Positions 35,319-47,500 of a stretch of DNA of 64,000 nucleotides are shown one piece after another. This DNA comes from Combretum micranthum. Its lineage: Eukaryota > Streptophyta > Magnoliopsida > Myrtales > Combretaceae. The stretch spans positions 372,001-436,000 of the forward strand of contig JAMXBD010000635.1 in NCBI GenBank assembly GCA_024138025.1, in the 5' to 3' direction. Made by a program: the position numbers and the translations under genes. Under the pieces are notes generated by a model. That model did no database searches. It was not told the DNA's origin and saw nothing but the letters and a program-made list of their open reading frames with translations. Positions within the stretch are counted from its first letter, which is position 1; every line of letters begins with the position of its first letter.

Positions 35319-37567
35319 GTAATGGAACTATATAATTAAGTCTTGAAGAAACTTTGCAAAAAAACAAAAATAAAAATTTATGATGGACCTATTTAAATTT
35401 TTGAAAATGAGGTTGTTGAATCATAATAATAAGTTTTAATGGAAGCTTTTCCTAAGTGTCAAAAATTATTTTTTTTATAGAGAGTTTAGTCTTATTTTTA
35501 TAAAAGAAAATAACTTCTCTTATTTCTTTGAAAATTTCATTAAGACAATGATATTATAATCATGTATGAATATGAACTTATAGTTATGTTGCATTATAAA
35601 AGAAAAATAACTCATATAGAATATAAAAAATTAAGTAAGCACATATGCAAAGTCAAGTATTGAAAAGTCTTAGCTTGCGTCAAGGCTTTCCTAGAACTTA
35701 GAATAAACAAGTTTCAAAAAGAGAAAACAAAATGCATAAAAATGTTTAAGGAAAAGAAAGGAAGGAAATTTTGGAAGTCTTAAATTTTTATTCAAATCTT
35801 CCAGACTTCCCTTAAGAAAATCAAGAGAATAAATAAGAAAAATCATGTGAGTCTTAGATTTATGTCTAGGCTCCTCGGACTTAGATGATGCACAAGCCCA
35901 AAAAGAAAGAAGAAAATTATTTTGACTTGATGAAACAAGTCTAAGACTAGAATGACTAGTCTTAATAATTTGCATAAAATAAATAAATGTGCAAGGAAGT
36001 AAAAACATAAATAAAAAGTTGGATTAGTGAGCATTAGGCTCTAAGATATATATATATATATATATGTTATGTATATATGTACATATACTTAGTAACATAT
36101 TTATAAGGTTAAGGTTAGAAATAACAATATATCATAATATAAATGAAATTATAGAGTTAAACAAGACATGAACAATATGTTATTTCTATATATTATTCCC
36201 TAGCATATGCTCATGAGGAATTTGGAAACCAACATACATATTTTTCATGTTATGTTAACATGAAGGAAGGGATGGTTTAGTGTTTTACCTATAGATGGAA
36301 GACTTCATATGAGTAGATGAAAGAATTTAGAGAGGAAGTTTGAGAGGAAATTTTACAGAGTGAAGTTAAGAAACGATTTTGATAGAGTTTTGTTATGGGA
36401 AAGAAAGGTATGTAAGAAGTGAAGGAGGGATGATATTTATAAAGTTTTGGAGTAGAAATTTATGTGATTAAAATTAATTCAAAAACGAAAATAAAATAAA
36501 TAGAAGAGAGAGGGGGAGTGGATGGCAACATGAAGGAGAAGAGAGAATGTGTGACTAAAAAATAATTTTAGTAAAGAAAAGCAATTAAAGTGTAAGAAAA
36601 CTTAAGTGAAAAAATAGTATTGGTAATGTAAATGTAAGAAATAGGTTTATAGGTTGTAAGAAAAAATAAAGATAGATGAATAGTAGTAAATAGTAAACGA
36701 ATAATTGACTAAACAAATAAAATACCGATAGTAATAAAAATACGCGTAAAAGGGCTACATTTAATATTTTTAGAAACCAAAAAAATTATAAAATTGATAT
36801 TTTATGATTCCTTATCTCATTATGAGTCTAACTACATTATCGGAATATTTTTATCATTTTACGTGTTGAGATCCCGATTTCAAAAACTAATCCCGTTAGG
36901 ATCCAAAACGAACGAATTTTTGACGAATTTGATCTTTTTATGTTGTATCACATTATTTTGGATTATAACCTAAGATTATCTCATTTTTACTATTTTAGGG
37001 TTTCAAGCGCGGAATTGCCGGATCTAGTCTCACTAAGGCTTGTTGTTGACTTTTAGGGTTCAGTCTTAGTTCCGGCTTCAAGATTTACTAGTAAAATTTT
37101 AAAATCTAGGGTTTAGTCATATTTATATTTTCGATTCAAAATTTATGTTTTACTTTATTTTTTATGGTTTATTTAATATTTTGCAATTCTCAGGATTGTT
37201 TAATCGAGTCTAGGATAATGTGTTGATCGGGTTGACTTTTAGTATTAATTTAAATTTTTTATACTAAAATTCACAGAAGGGTTTAAGATTTTAAAGTTTT
37301 GTCATCGAATATTGTTTGGATATATTGTCTCGATTTTCGTTTGAGAGGTTAGATAGGTAAATTATTTAGTGTACGGATTTTGAGTTGAGCGCTTATTGAT
37401 TTTTTTTTTTTCATTTTGTTTTTGAAGGTTCTTGTTTTCTTAAGGTTAAGAAATTTCGTATTTGATCTTATTTAGAATTCAGTTTTTAATTTGGTTTGGT
37501 TTTTAAGATTTTGATATTTAATTTTAGGATTATTTTCTAAGAGTACCGAAAAGTTCATGGGTTTACA

Positions 37568-40250
37568 ATATGATATTACATCAATTATACATAATAAATA
37601 ACTATTTAAAAAATTACATCCATGTCAAAAGACATGTCTCTTTAACGATCAACATAATGTCTTTTGAAATTACTTGAAAAGATGGGTGCAATTAGTTTAA
37701 GCAATTATAAATAGTTTAAAAGATGGTTTCTATGGTGATGGATTATTATAAATCCAAAGTTTTGTGCACAGATTTCATTTATCTTGTATACCGAAATGAT
37801 ATTAAAATAAAAATTAAAAAAGAATACGAAAGAGTGTATATATAATTTGTTCTAAAAAAGGGTTATTTGATAACATAATGCCATTTACAAAAGCATACAA
37901 TAAAAGTGAGAATTTAAAAATTGTAATACTTTTTTGTACAATTATTTTGGGAATTTAGGGTAATGAATAAAAAAAATTTGCAATAAAAAATTTCACATGA
38001 AAAAAAAATGTATATATATAAGTGGGAAAAAAATAGATTGTGTCAAAAAAATTGAAGTTTCCAAATTTACATGTCTCTCTCTCTCTCTCTCTATATATAT
38101 TATATATATGTTTATATATAAAGTTAAATTTGAAATCAAATTAACTTATTAGTATCACCAATATTATAGATAGATAATATATAAAACAATGATCTTAATT
38201 TTGTCTCTTTAAAAGGAAATTAGAGAGAGAAAGAGTTGAAAGAAATAAATAAAATAAAAGCAAGCTTTTTAAATATATAAAAGGATCTTTTTTTAATATA
38301 AAGATGGTATTATTATTATGCATAATATCTTTTTTAGAGGAATATAAACAAAATAAAAACTTAATAGATGAAATTGGAAAATGAACATACCATTGATGAG
38401 GTGCATTGCAAAAGACAATAAAGAGAAACAAAGATTAATATGAGAAGAAAGAGAGAGAGATGTAGAAATAGAATTGAAGCAAAAAAGTGAGAAAGAGAGA
38501 AAAAAAATGAAAGCAATTGGGTAAAGAGAGAAGTAGAATAATGAGAAAAGATAAATAAAGATAGAAGTAAAATGATAAATATATGTATATATATATATAG
38601 TAGAGGAAATTATATGATTACCAACCCATTAGATAAAAATTACTCAAATACTAATTACATAAAATTAATTACCAAAATACCGACGTAAAATCACATCTTT
38701 AATAGATGATTTACGAATTTACATGTGGATTTCATCTTGATGATGTGATTCATTAAAATATATAAAACGTTTATTAAAGATGCGATTCATCTTAAAAAAA
38801 CATGAAACATCACTGTATAACTTTTGGCTAAATTGCATCTTTAAAGGGCGTTTCATACGTAAATTTATGAAACGCTTGTTCAATATGCTATTTTGCATCG
38901 GTAGTTACGTAATTATTTTTGTATAATATGTATTTATGCAATTTTTTTCTACAAAGTTAGTAAACAAGTGTTTCACCCATATATAGTAAATTTATGAATA
39001 ATTGTATCTGTTGAAAAATAATGAAATGACACGATGCCAAGACTTCGGAAACTGTATATTATAAATAGATTTACTTCACTTTTTCTCATTCTCTTTACTC
39101 TACTCTCTGTCTCTATGCTCGCTTCATCATCCTAACACTTCTCTTTTTAAGGTTTTTATGGGTTAATTTCTTTGACTGTGCTTGAAATTTTTTTCGTTAT
39201 AATAATTCTATACTTAAATAAAATTTTTGCTCATAAAAAGATATAAAATTTATAATTACATATGCTGATGTGGTAGATAATCTATATTAAAAAAATTAAT
39301 TTTTAATTTCACATCAACATATTTATTTATTTTTTTACTTAACCCCAAAACAAACCCCACCCCCCCACCCCCCCCCCCCGAAAACAAAATACTCACGATA
39401 ACCACTAAATCACCAAAATCCATCTCCAACCTGCTCTGTCAGTCTCATCCTTTCACTACCATGTCATCACTCCAATCACCACTCCTCGCTATCTCCCTTA
39501 ATCCTAGAACCTTGACTTGGAAATTAAAAATTTACGGTTTGTATGCTATTACCAATAATCCATCTCCATCATACCATTTTTCTCCATTGTTATTCTTCAT
39601 CTTTCCCATTTTCCTTAAACCTCTTTAACAACAACGGTTTCTCCTTAAGAACATTGGAATGTACAAGTGTCTGTAGTTGTCTATGAACTTAGGGGATGTC
39701 TTTAGATTTCAAAGGAGTTGATCATGGGACCCATGTGTGTAGATGGAGGTGCTCTAGAAGTTTTTTGGCATCATAAAGCACGTGTCACGTTAAGTGTCAA
39801 CGATGCTAGATGTAGCTGTTTATCCTTGGGAAATTTGGTTATCGTAAAGAAGAGCAATTCCGTTTTTAAATTTTATTACTAGTAGTTAGGATGCTTGTGC
39901 TTATGTTGGAGTAAAATATTTCTTAGAGAAAATTAGAAATGGAAGAAATGAGTCAAAATGTAACTATATTTAGGGTCGAGGTCAGGTTTTCGAGGCTAGG
40001 GTTTGGAGGATAGAGACCGCAAGGAGTAGGTGATTGGAGTGATGATGTGGTAGTGAAAGGATGAGATTGATGGAGTAGATTGGAGACGGATTCTGGTGGT
40101 TTGGTGGTTGCCATGACTGTTTGGTTTAGAAGGAGAGAGACAAAGAGAGAGCGTTAGAGAGAGAAAGAAGAGAGGTTGAAGTTTAAGAGAGTAGGGATGA
40201 CGATGGAAAGAGAAGGGTAAGTGAGAAAAAAAAGGTAAAAAAAGATATGT
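37568..40250. other. Intergenic, AT-rich, no gene
   Basis: Contains (TC)/(TA) microsatellites at about 38073-38108, loosely repeated words around GATGCGATTCATC, AAACGTTTATT and GAAACGCTTGTT at 38690-38900, and a C-tract at 39355-39379. No element ends are identified. Confidence 0.45.
39355..39379. repeat. C-tract
   Basis: CCCCACCCCCCCACCC followed by a run of C, about 25 bases in all. On the minus strand it is a G-run with quadruplex potential. Confidence 0.85.
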
Positions 40251-40299
40251 TGACGTATAAATTAAGATTTAATTTTTTTTAATATAAATTCTATGCTAT

Positions 40300-41460
40300 T
40301 GATATCATCGTTGAGTTTTGGGGATCCGAAACCATGTTTGCAGTGGAATTTTTTTTATTAAATAGAATCCCTAAAACACCGATGGGATCCATGCGGTTTA
40401 ATAAATTGATAGGGACTAGAATAATACCTTATGTGAATGTTAATCACATTAGTGAATCAGATCTAAAGGCGTTGCAATAATGTGAGCTCCCTCTACGATA
40501 TCCACACGAATGAAGGAGCACAATTGGATTCCTTGTGCTAGCATTCTAGAACAATTCCAAATCTACACAGGAATTACTCACAAGAGCTCTCCTGATTGTT
40601 CCTTTTTGGAGAGTAGAGATTTTCTTTATAAACCTAATGTGAAGGGAAGCATCGATTGCTCTAAACAAGAGCTACAATGTCCTATTTATATTCATGACAA
40701 TATCATCGCAAATTAGAATATTATCATTAATAGGATCCTTAATCCCATTAAGGTTTTTTTAAGACACATCTTTTTTAATATTCCTATTCAAAAGTGAAGA
40801 TTATTAATTATTAATTATTATTTTTAACGAATTAAGATTAATAAACATTAGATATTTCCCGCTGTGCTCATTTAAATTAAACCCATGATTTGTTTGATTC
40901 ATTCTTTATGTGTGACTCTATAGATTCATTTAATGGTGACAATAGGCCCAAAAACCCCTTTGGGCCTACAAAACATAAGTGACATCTAGTAAGACGTTAT
41001 GTTTATCCAAATTAAGTGAAGATTGCAATTTGACATAACTTGATCCATACCTTACGTTGTAATCCTTTTGTCACAAGATATCTAAATTGAACATAAAGCA
41101 TTAATAGTGTCACCCTTATATTGTTCAACTTTATTATTTCTTGATCTCCAATTGGACTAATAAAACAAATGATGTTGATCATACTATCAATTCATTTGAG
41201 TTACAGCCATGTGTTTCTCAGTCTTACTTATTGAATGACATAGAGATATTTCTCTCATAATGAGAGGGACAATTTCCATCCTAATCACTCATCTTCTTTT
41301 ACATGATTCACACTATACCCAATTACAACCTTTATAATTATTTAGTTAACGATAACGTTTGATCGAATTGACTCATAATGTTCCGGATGTTGGAATCCAT
41401 GGTGATTTCAAGTCTAAGAATACAATGACATCATTATTATAAGAATCGATCTTATAGCAG
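40300..41460. other. Probable retroelement-derived block, unidentified
   Basis: A moderately GC-rich block with GTTTTGGGGATCCGAAACCATG, ACACCGATGGGATCCATGCGG, and CATAATGAGAGGGACAATTTCC followed by CCTAATCACTCAT. These resemble words I associate with long LTRs of Ty1/copia elements. There are no frames with domains and no clear ends or target duplication. Confidence 0.3.
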
Positions 41461-41469
41461 GTCGTTTTG

Positions 41470-42920
41470 GTACTTAATGCTTAAAAAATGGTTGCTTTTG
41501 GTAGACTATAGGCCATTGATTTTGAGCTTCTAAGATTACTCCATGAGACTCCTATTTCCTCTTCATAGGATGTTCTTAAGAGTGCAACAAAGTGATTTTT
41601 GTGGAAATTTACGAGTTCTAGGTTTTAAGAAATTAATCAATCCCAATTATGCTAAAATTGGCTATTTTCAATGGATTATAGGATGTAGATTTTAAGCTTC
41701 CAGGGTCATCCCATAGAAATCCCTTTTTTTTGTCTTAGGACTTCTAAACAAGTGCATAAAAGAAATTTTGGTGAAAATTTGCAATTATGAGGCCTCGAAA
41801 AATCAACCAATTCTAATTCTGCTAAAATTGCTTGATTTGGTGGCCTATAGGCCATGGATATTAAGCTTCCAAGGCCATCCTATGAAAAATCCTTTTCTTC
41901 TTCACATGACATCCATATAAGTGTAGCAAAATGATTTTACTAGAAATTAGCGAGTTTTAGGCCTTGAAAAGTTAATCAATCCCAATTCCGCTAAAGTTAG
42001 TTGGTTTTGATGCAATATAAGGTCATGGATTATGAGCATCCAAAGTCACCCAATGGAAATCCCTTTTCTTCATCACTAGACATTCGTACGAGATCAACAA
42101 AATGATTATGGTGAAAATTTAAGAGTTCTTGGTCTTAAAAAGTTAACTAATCTTAATTTGTTGAAAATAGCCGATTTCAATGGATTAGACCATGGATTTT
42201 GAGCTTTAAGAGTCATCCCATGGAAATCCCTTTTTTTCTTCTCAAGACAGTTGTACAAGTGTAGCAAAGAGATTTTCGTGAAAATTTACAATTCGAGGCC
42301 TCGAAAGGTTAAACAATCCAATTCCACTAAAGACGTTTTATTTTGATGGATTGTAGGCCATGGAATTTTGAGCTTTTAGATTTACCTTATGGAAATCTCA
42401 TTTCTTCATTGCAGGACATTTGTACAAGTGCAGTAAAGTGATTTTTGTGAAAATTTGTGAGTTCTAGGCCTTAAAAAGCAAATTAATATCAATTCTGCTA
42501 AAAATGGCTGGTTTGGATGGACTATAAATCATGGATTATGAGCCTCCAGGATTACCTATGGAAATCCCTTTTTCTTCTTCACGGGGGACCCATACAAGTG
42601 CAACAAAGCGATTGTGGTGGAATCTACAAATCCTAGGTCTCAAAATGTTAACCAATCCTAATTCCGCTAAAAATAACCGATTTCGATGGATTATAGGCCA
42701 TAAATTTTAAGCTTTTAGGGTCACATGTGAAAATTCATTTTCTTTTTTCATAGGACATTTGTACAAGTGTAGCAAAATGATTTTAGTAGACATATGTGAG
42801 TACTTGGTTTCACAAAGATAATCAATCTCAATTCTACTAAAAATGGTCAATTTCAGTAGACTGTAGGTCATGAATTTTTAGTTTCAGGAATCACCCAGTG
42901 GAGAGAAGGCATTGCACCAC
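41470..42920. repeat. 170-bp tandem satellite-like array, nine unit landmarks
   Basis: The landmark GGCCATGGATTTTGAGCTT (and variants) recurs at 41511, 41681, 41850, 42021, 42188, 42356, 42527, 42696 and 42866, that is every 167-171 bases. Each unit also has a CATCCCATGGAAATCCC segment, a GGACATTTGTACAAGTG-CAACAAA segment, GATTTTTGTGAAAATTT, GAGTTCTAGGCC and AATTCCGCTAAAAATGG. Units differ by many substitutions, so the array is old or slowly homogenised. It begins abruptly near 41470 and fades at about 42920. No coding potential. Confidence 0.9.
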
Positions 42921-44539
42921 CTTTATGGAGTCAATCATCGTACAAATGCATAATTGCAAAGGTATGAATGTTAAACACACATGGAGCAAATATAATATAT
43001 ATGTGTGTGTGTTTGTATATGTGTTTGCTATTTACATGGTACTACTACATGTAAACGAGTCAATTTTAGTTTTACAAGGTATTAATATGTTGGGTGCAAA
43101 ATCCTCCACAAAGTAAATAGACAAAGTATAGGCAAAAGTCAACATTGGCTTATATGAGAAAGATGCTACTTGGATTGATTAATAGTATTTAGATCTTAAT
43201 AAAATTATGATAATAGCATTTAGATACTAATAAAATCATTATATGTGAATAAACTTATAAAAAGTATACACTACTATTATCATTTCTTTAAAAATATGGA
43301 TACTTATTGGTCACTGTCATCCGTCAAATATAAAGTATAGTAGTATCATATAATTTTATCTTCTTTTTTTTTCCCCGACTTACACAGGCTTTAGTGGGAA
43401 ACAGGGTTCACTTTTTAGGTGAATGATAATTCTGACATACCCCTTTTATTTATTTATTCTTTAAGTGAAAAACAAAAAAGAATAAAGAAAAGGAAAGTAC
43501 TTTGAAAATACTGAGAGAGACGGGACAGCAGGACCACCATGCATCATTTTCTTCTGAATAAAAGCAAAAGGGAAAGGGAAGCAACCCCGAGCAGGGGCTA
43601 TCAAGCAAAAGTGAATAAGCCACTTGTCCTAACCCAACCCATGTCAAGGACAAAAACAGAGACAAAGACGTTTGGCCTTTTATGTCGTGTGTCTATTTGT
43701 AGTACGTATCGTATGTGTGAATATGATCATGAGATAATAACAAAAACATGGTTAGAGGTGTTAAACCACCATTTTACATCACGTGAGAAGCCATCGTATC
43801 GTATTCGTATCTGTTGTTTCTCGATCTCATTACATACAGATCATTTCATTTCAAGCACATTTTCCAGGTCCGGAGATGCTCCATGAAAATCAACACCGTC
43901 CACTTGAGAGTGCGAAGATGACAACAGGGATGCACAGGACATCCACTTTTATTTTTTATTGCACTTTTGGCGATCATCATTCTTCCTCCTCCACATCGAC
44001 CTCCACCACCGAATCGCCTACATGCCGTTATGGCCTTATCTATGGCTAAAAATTCCCCAACACCACCAACACAATTGGCTGCTTAATTGAAGTAAGAAAA
44101 CTATGAGAACATTGCCCGAGGCCCCGAGCCTTTACATGTCAATTACAGATTACAATACTTTCCAATCTCACCCGGTCTTCTTCTAGCTACATAATGTGTC
44201 TTAAGATAGAATTAGCAAGCTGGGAGACACACGTGTTCAAGTACAACATTCTTCACAAAAGCAACAACCTTTTCGTTGAAACCAAGTTTCCATTTAAGTG
44301 TTTACAAGATAAAACATACACAAATTTTGTGCGGAGATTCAGGCTCCTCCACACCAGAAATTGCTCTTTGCTTTGCTTTGCTTCATTGTTTAGAATTCGT
44401 AGGCTTGAATCTATATGTTTGGGGGCATACCCTGGCATGGCATTTCTCCAATTTTTTTGGTTAGTCAATTAATTTAGTGGCTGCATTTAAACCACATCAC
44501 AACCACCCCCATCCCCAACCAAAAAAAGAAAAAAAAGTT
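42921..44539. other. 3' flank of ETR1 and intergenic DNA
   Basis: No gene supported; short plus-strand frames at 43539-44049 lack any domain. The ETR1 3' UTR probably occupies the last few hundred bases before 44540. Confidence 0.45.
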
Positions 44540-47500
44540 TCATCTTGTTTGACAACCCTCAAAGATAACTCGGTCTTCTAGGAAGCTTGAGAGGACACTT
44601 CTCATATTGTCAATTGAAACTGGTTTTAAGATAACACCATCCATGCCCGCCCTCATGCAATTTTCTTTTGTCACCTTATCAGTGCTTCCAGTGAGTGCCA
44701 CTATAAGTGGCCTGTCATTACGTTTTGCAAACCTCTCATGTATCTGGACAGCAATTTTATAACTGTCTATACCAGGCATGCAGGCATCCATAAAGATAAC
44801 CTTGTAATCCTGACTGACAGCACGCAAACACTCATCTCTAGAGCTGACAGTAGTCACATCGCAGCCAAGATGCTGCAGAAGTCCCTTCGTGACAGCCCTG
44901 CTGACACTGCAATTTCATGAATAAGTACAACCATATTAAATAGATGAATTCTTGCTAGAGACCTAGAGACAAGCATGCTAACCATTCAAAGCAAAACTGG
45001 TTAAGTTAATAAGCTGATCAAGTACTTGCAAGGAATATTCCAGCACTCATACTAGAAGAACTGAGATGCTTTCCAGAAGATGTTTGTTTTATAAAAAATA
45101 AAAAATAAATAGAAGCGAAGGATATCAAAACCCTATTGACTGGTTTGATTCACAAGTTGTTTTATTTCTTATTTACTTCAAGCAATACCGAAGGCTAGGC
45201 TGCAAGTGCCACACTACATAATAATTGTTCTTGTTGATTTGATGCCTGCATGGCTGGTATAGACAGTTAAGCTCTTTTGATTGTTGATGCTACTCAAATA
45301 TGTGTCGACAGTTTCATGGTGAAGTTAGTAAGACAGAAACTAGGTGAATGAAAATCAGAATTGCAGTCACAGTGATACAAAAGATACTCCAGCAAAACAG
45401 AGTAAATTTTGATTGCTCCAAAAAGCTCATAAAAGTGGATCAATTAAAGAGTTAAGGGTTAAGTTTCATGAGCAAAAATTACTTCCTCATTTATAATGCT
45501 TTGAATATCCGTAAGCAACTAGGAGAGCTTATAAGACCAACTTTAACGTGTGTCTTAGCACGAATTTCCACAGAGAAGAACCGTAGGGGAGTTTTTTAAG
45601 CAATGCAGCAAGTTCCTTCCATTTTCAAAGTTCCTCTGACAAGCACCCGAAGAGAACAATTTCTTTTAATATTTTAAATGCTGAAGAAGCTGTCTTTCTA
45701 GATTTTGTAGCAAATTTATATATAGCAACTGCCAAAATAAAAAGAAAAGTGCAACGACAAATTATAATAACAATATTTGCAATAATATTATTTACATTAA
45801 GAGTGAAAAAATATTAAGTAAAAATTATTATAGTACAGGAGCTATAAAAATATACAGAATTGTTAAAGAACCCTCTTAAAGAACTTTAAAGATTTCAGTA
45901 AAGAGGCTCTTAAAGTAAAGAATCTTAAAGGTGCTCATGTAGCATGCTAAGGATGTTATAGAGTTCTTCAGGATTAAAGTTGGTCTAATGGCAACATTTA
46001 AAACAAGACTATAATTATGTGAGAAGTTTAATATGAAGATCTTTTTTTTTTTTTTTTTGATACTGGTATTTGGTTACCTTCAATAATTTCAGTTATATAC
46101 AACATGAGAGATTCTGGTCTTACTTAATGCGCAAGAAGATATAGGCCCAGCAAAAGAAGACAAAGAACAAGGATTCACTACAGGAAATGGCACACATTAT
46201 ATTTCCAGAAAACATTGAATCGATTAAAGCCAAACATGATCTGTATAGCTGCTCATGCATGGGAGACATCAGACAACTAAAACCTGCTTGCGACTTTAAA
46301 AGTTCTAAAAATTATATTTTAACCCATACCATGCCAATACCAAAAAATTAATCAAGGATCAGTTGCATGTAACTATTTTAGACATGTAATCAAAGATTAA
46401 GCCTAATCACCCTCTTCAAATGGTGGACAGCTTTCACATTACCAATCTTGGGGGAAAACATCATCTTGCTAACAGTAACAATAATACAATGGTATAATAT
46501 GTTAAAAAGAATGGCTTCTTGGGTTCATAATCAAGAGTTTTAAGGACAAGTAGTTTAATCTAGAATAAGCTTTGGGAAGTGCAGCTCACTGTTTTAACTT
46601 CCATATAAAACAATTCTTTATATTAAATGAATGACAAGCCTTAACTTCCCTAAAAACACAAAGGAAAGGAAAGGGAAAAAGGCAATGTCATGGCAATAAT
46701 GGGTCATTTTGGTTAAAACATAATCTTTTACAGAAACCAGGCAAAGCATGTCCTCAAAGAAACTGGATACAGTGGTAGTAAGACAAAAGAGAGGCAGGCT
46801 GAATCAGCAAAGATAGGTCACTGGGGACCTAATCTACTGATAATTTAGGCTAGCTTCAGTTATCCCAATTTAGATGAAATAGGCTTCAGAGATTTCTTTT
46901 TTTCTTAAACCCATGGGAGCTGTGCAACGTAAACTCCCACAGCCTATTACATCAAAGTCATCAAGATCCATATTTAGTATCACAACATCTCCCAACACAT
47001 GCTAGAAAGTTGTCCTAGTACAATGACACAGTATTTATACCATGTTAACATTGAATATATATATATATATATATTATATGAAACAATACTTTCATCCAAA
47101 AAGAAGGTAAAAAGAATTTGAAGGTGACTTACCTGTTTTCATCCATAACTAGAACTTTGAGACCTGGAAAATTTGCCTGACCATGATTTATTGGCAGTTT
47201 ATGCATCAAGGCAAATTTAGATTCAATTTGATCCGCAATTCCAAGTTTTACAACAAAATTAGCAATACATCCCTTGCCAAGACCTTCACTTTCTATCCAG
47301 ATATGTCCATCCATGAGATTTACAAACCTAGCCAAAGCAACCAAAATAACAATATTAGTAGATAGGGCATCTTTAGATAGCCTTCTTTGGTGTCGTATTG
47401 TCAATGCTCTCATCCCTTACATTTGGTAAAACAAGACAAAGATAAGATGTGGATATCAATGGGACATGTAACAAACACAAAAGAAAGACACACAAAAACC

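Larger units (their letters stand above)
28594..37567 (-). mobile_element. Long LTR (block A), split by a nested LTR
   Basis: In its own (minus) orientation it starts TGTAAACCCATGAACTTTTC at 37567 and ends GGGCATGACA at 28594. It is the inverted relative of block B: for example 28594-28720 matches 58663-58540 reversed, 29350-29420 matches 57490-57400, 36710-36755 matches 54895-54850, and both termini agree. A TATA-like CTTTATAAATATC lies at 36445-36433 (minus), at the position corresponding to B's. Block C with its GTAAT duplication sits inside. Removing C leaves about 4.66 kb. No clear target duplication is seen (GTATC left, ATATG right), and there is no gag-pol frame. Lineage is probably Ty3/gypsy, inferred. 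Confidence 0.7.
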
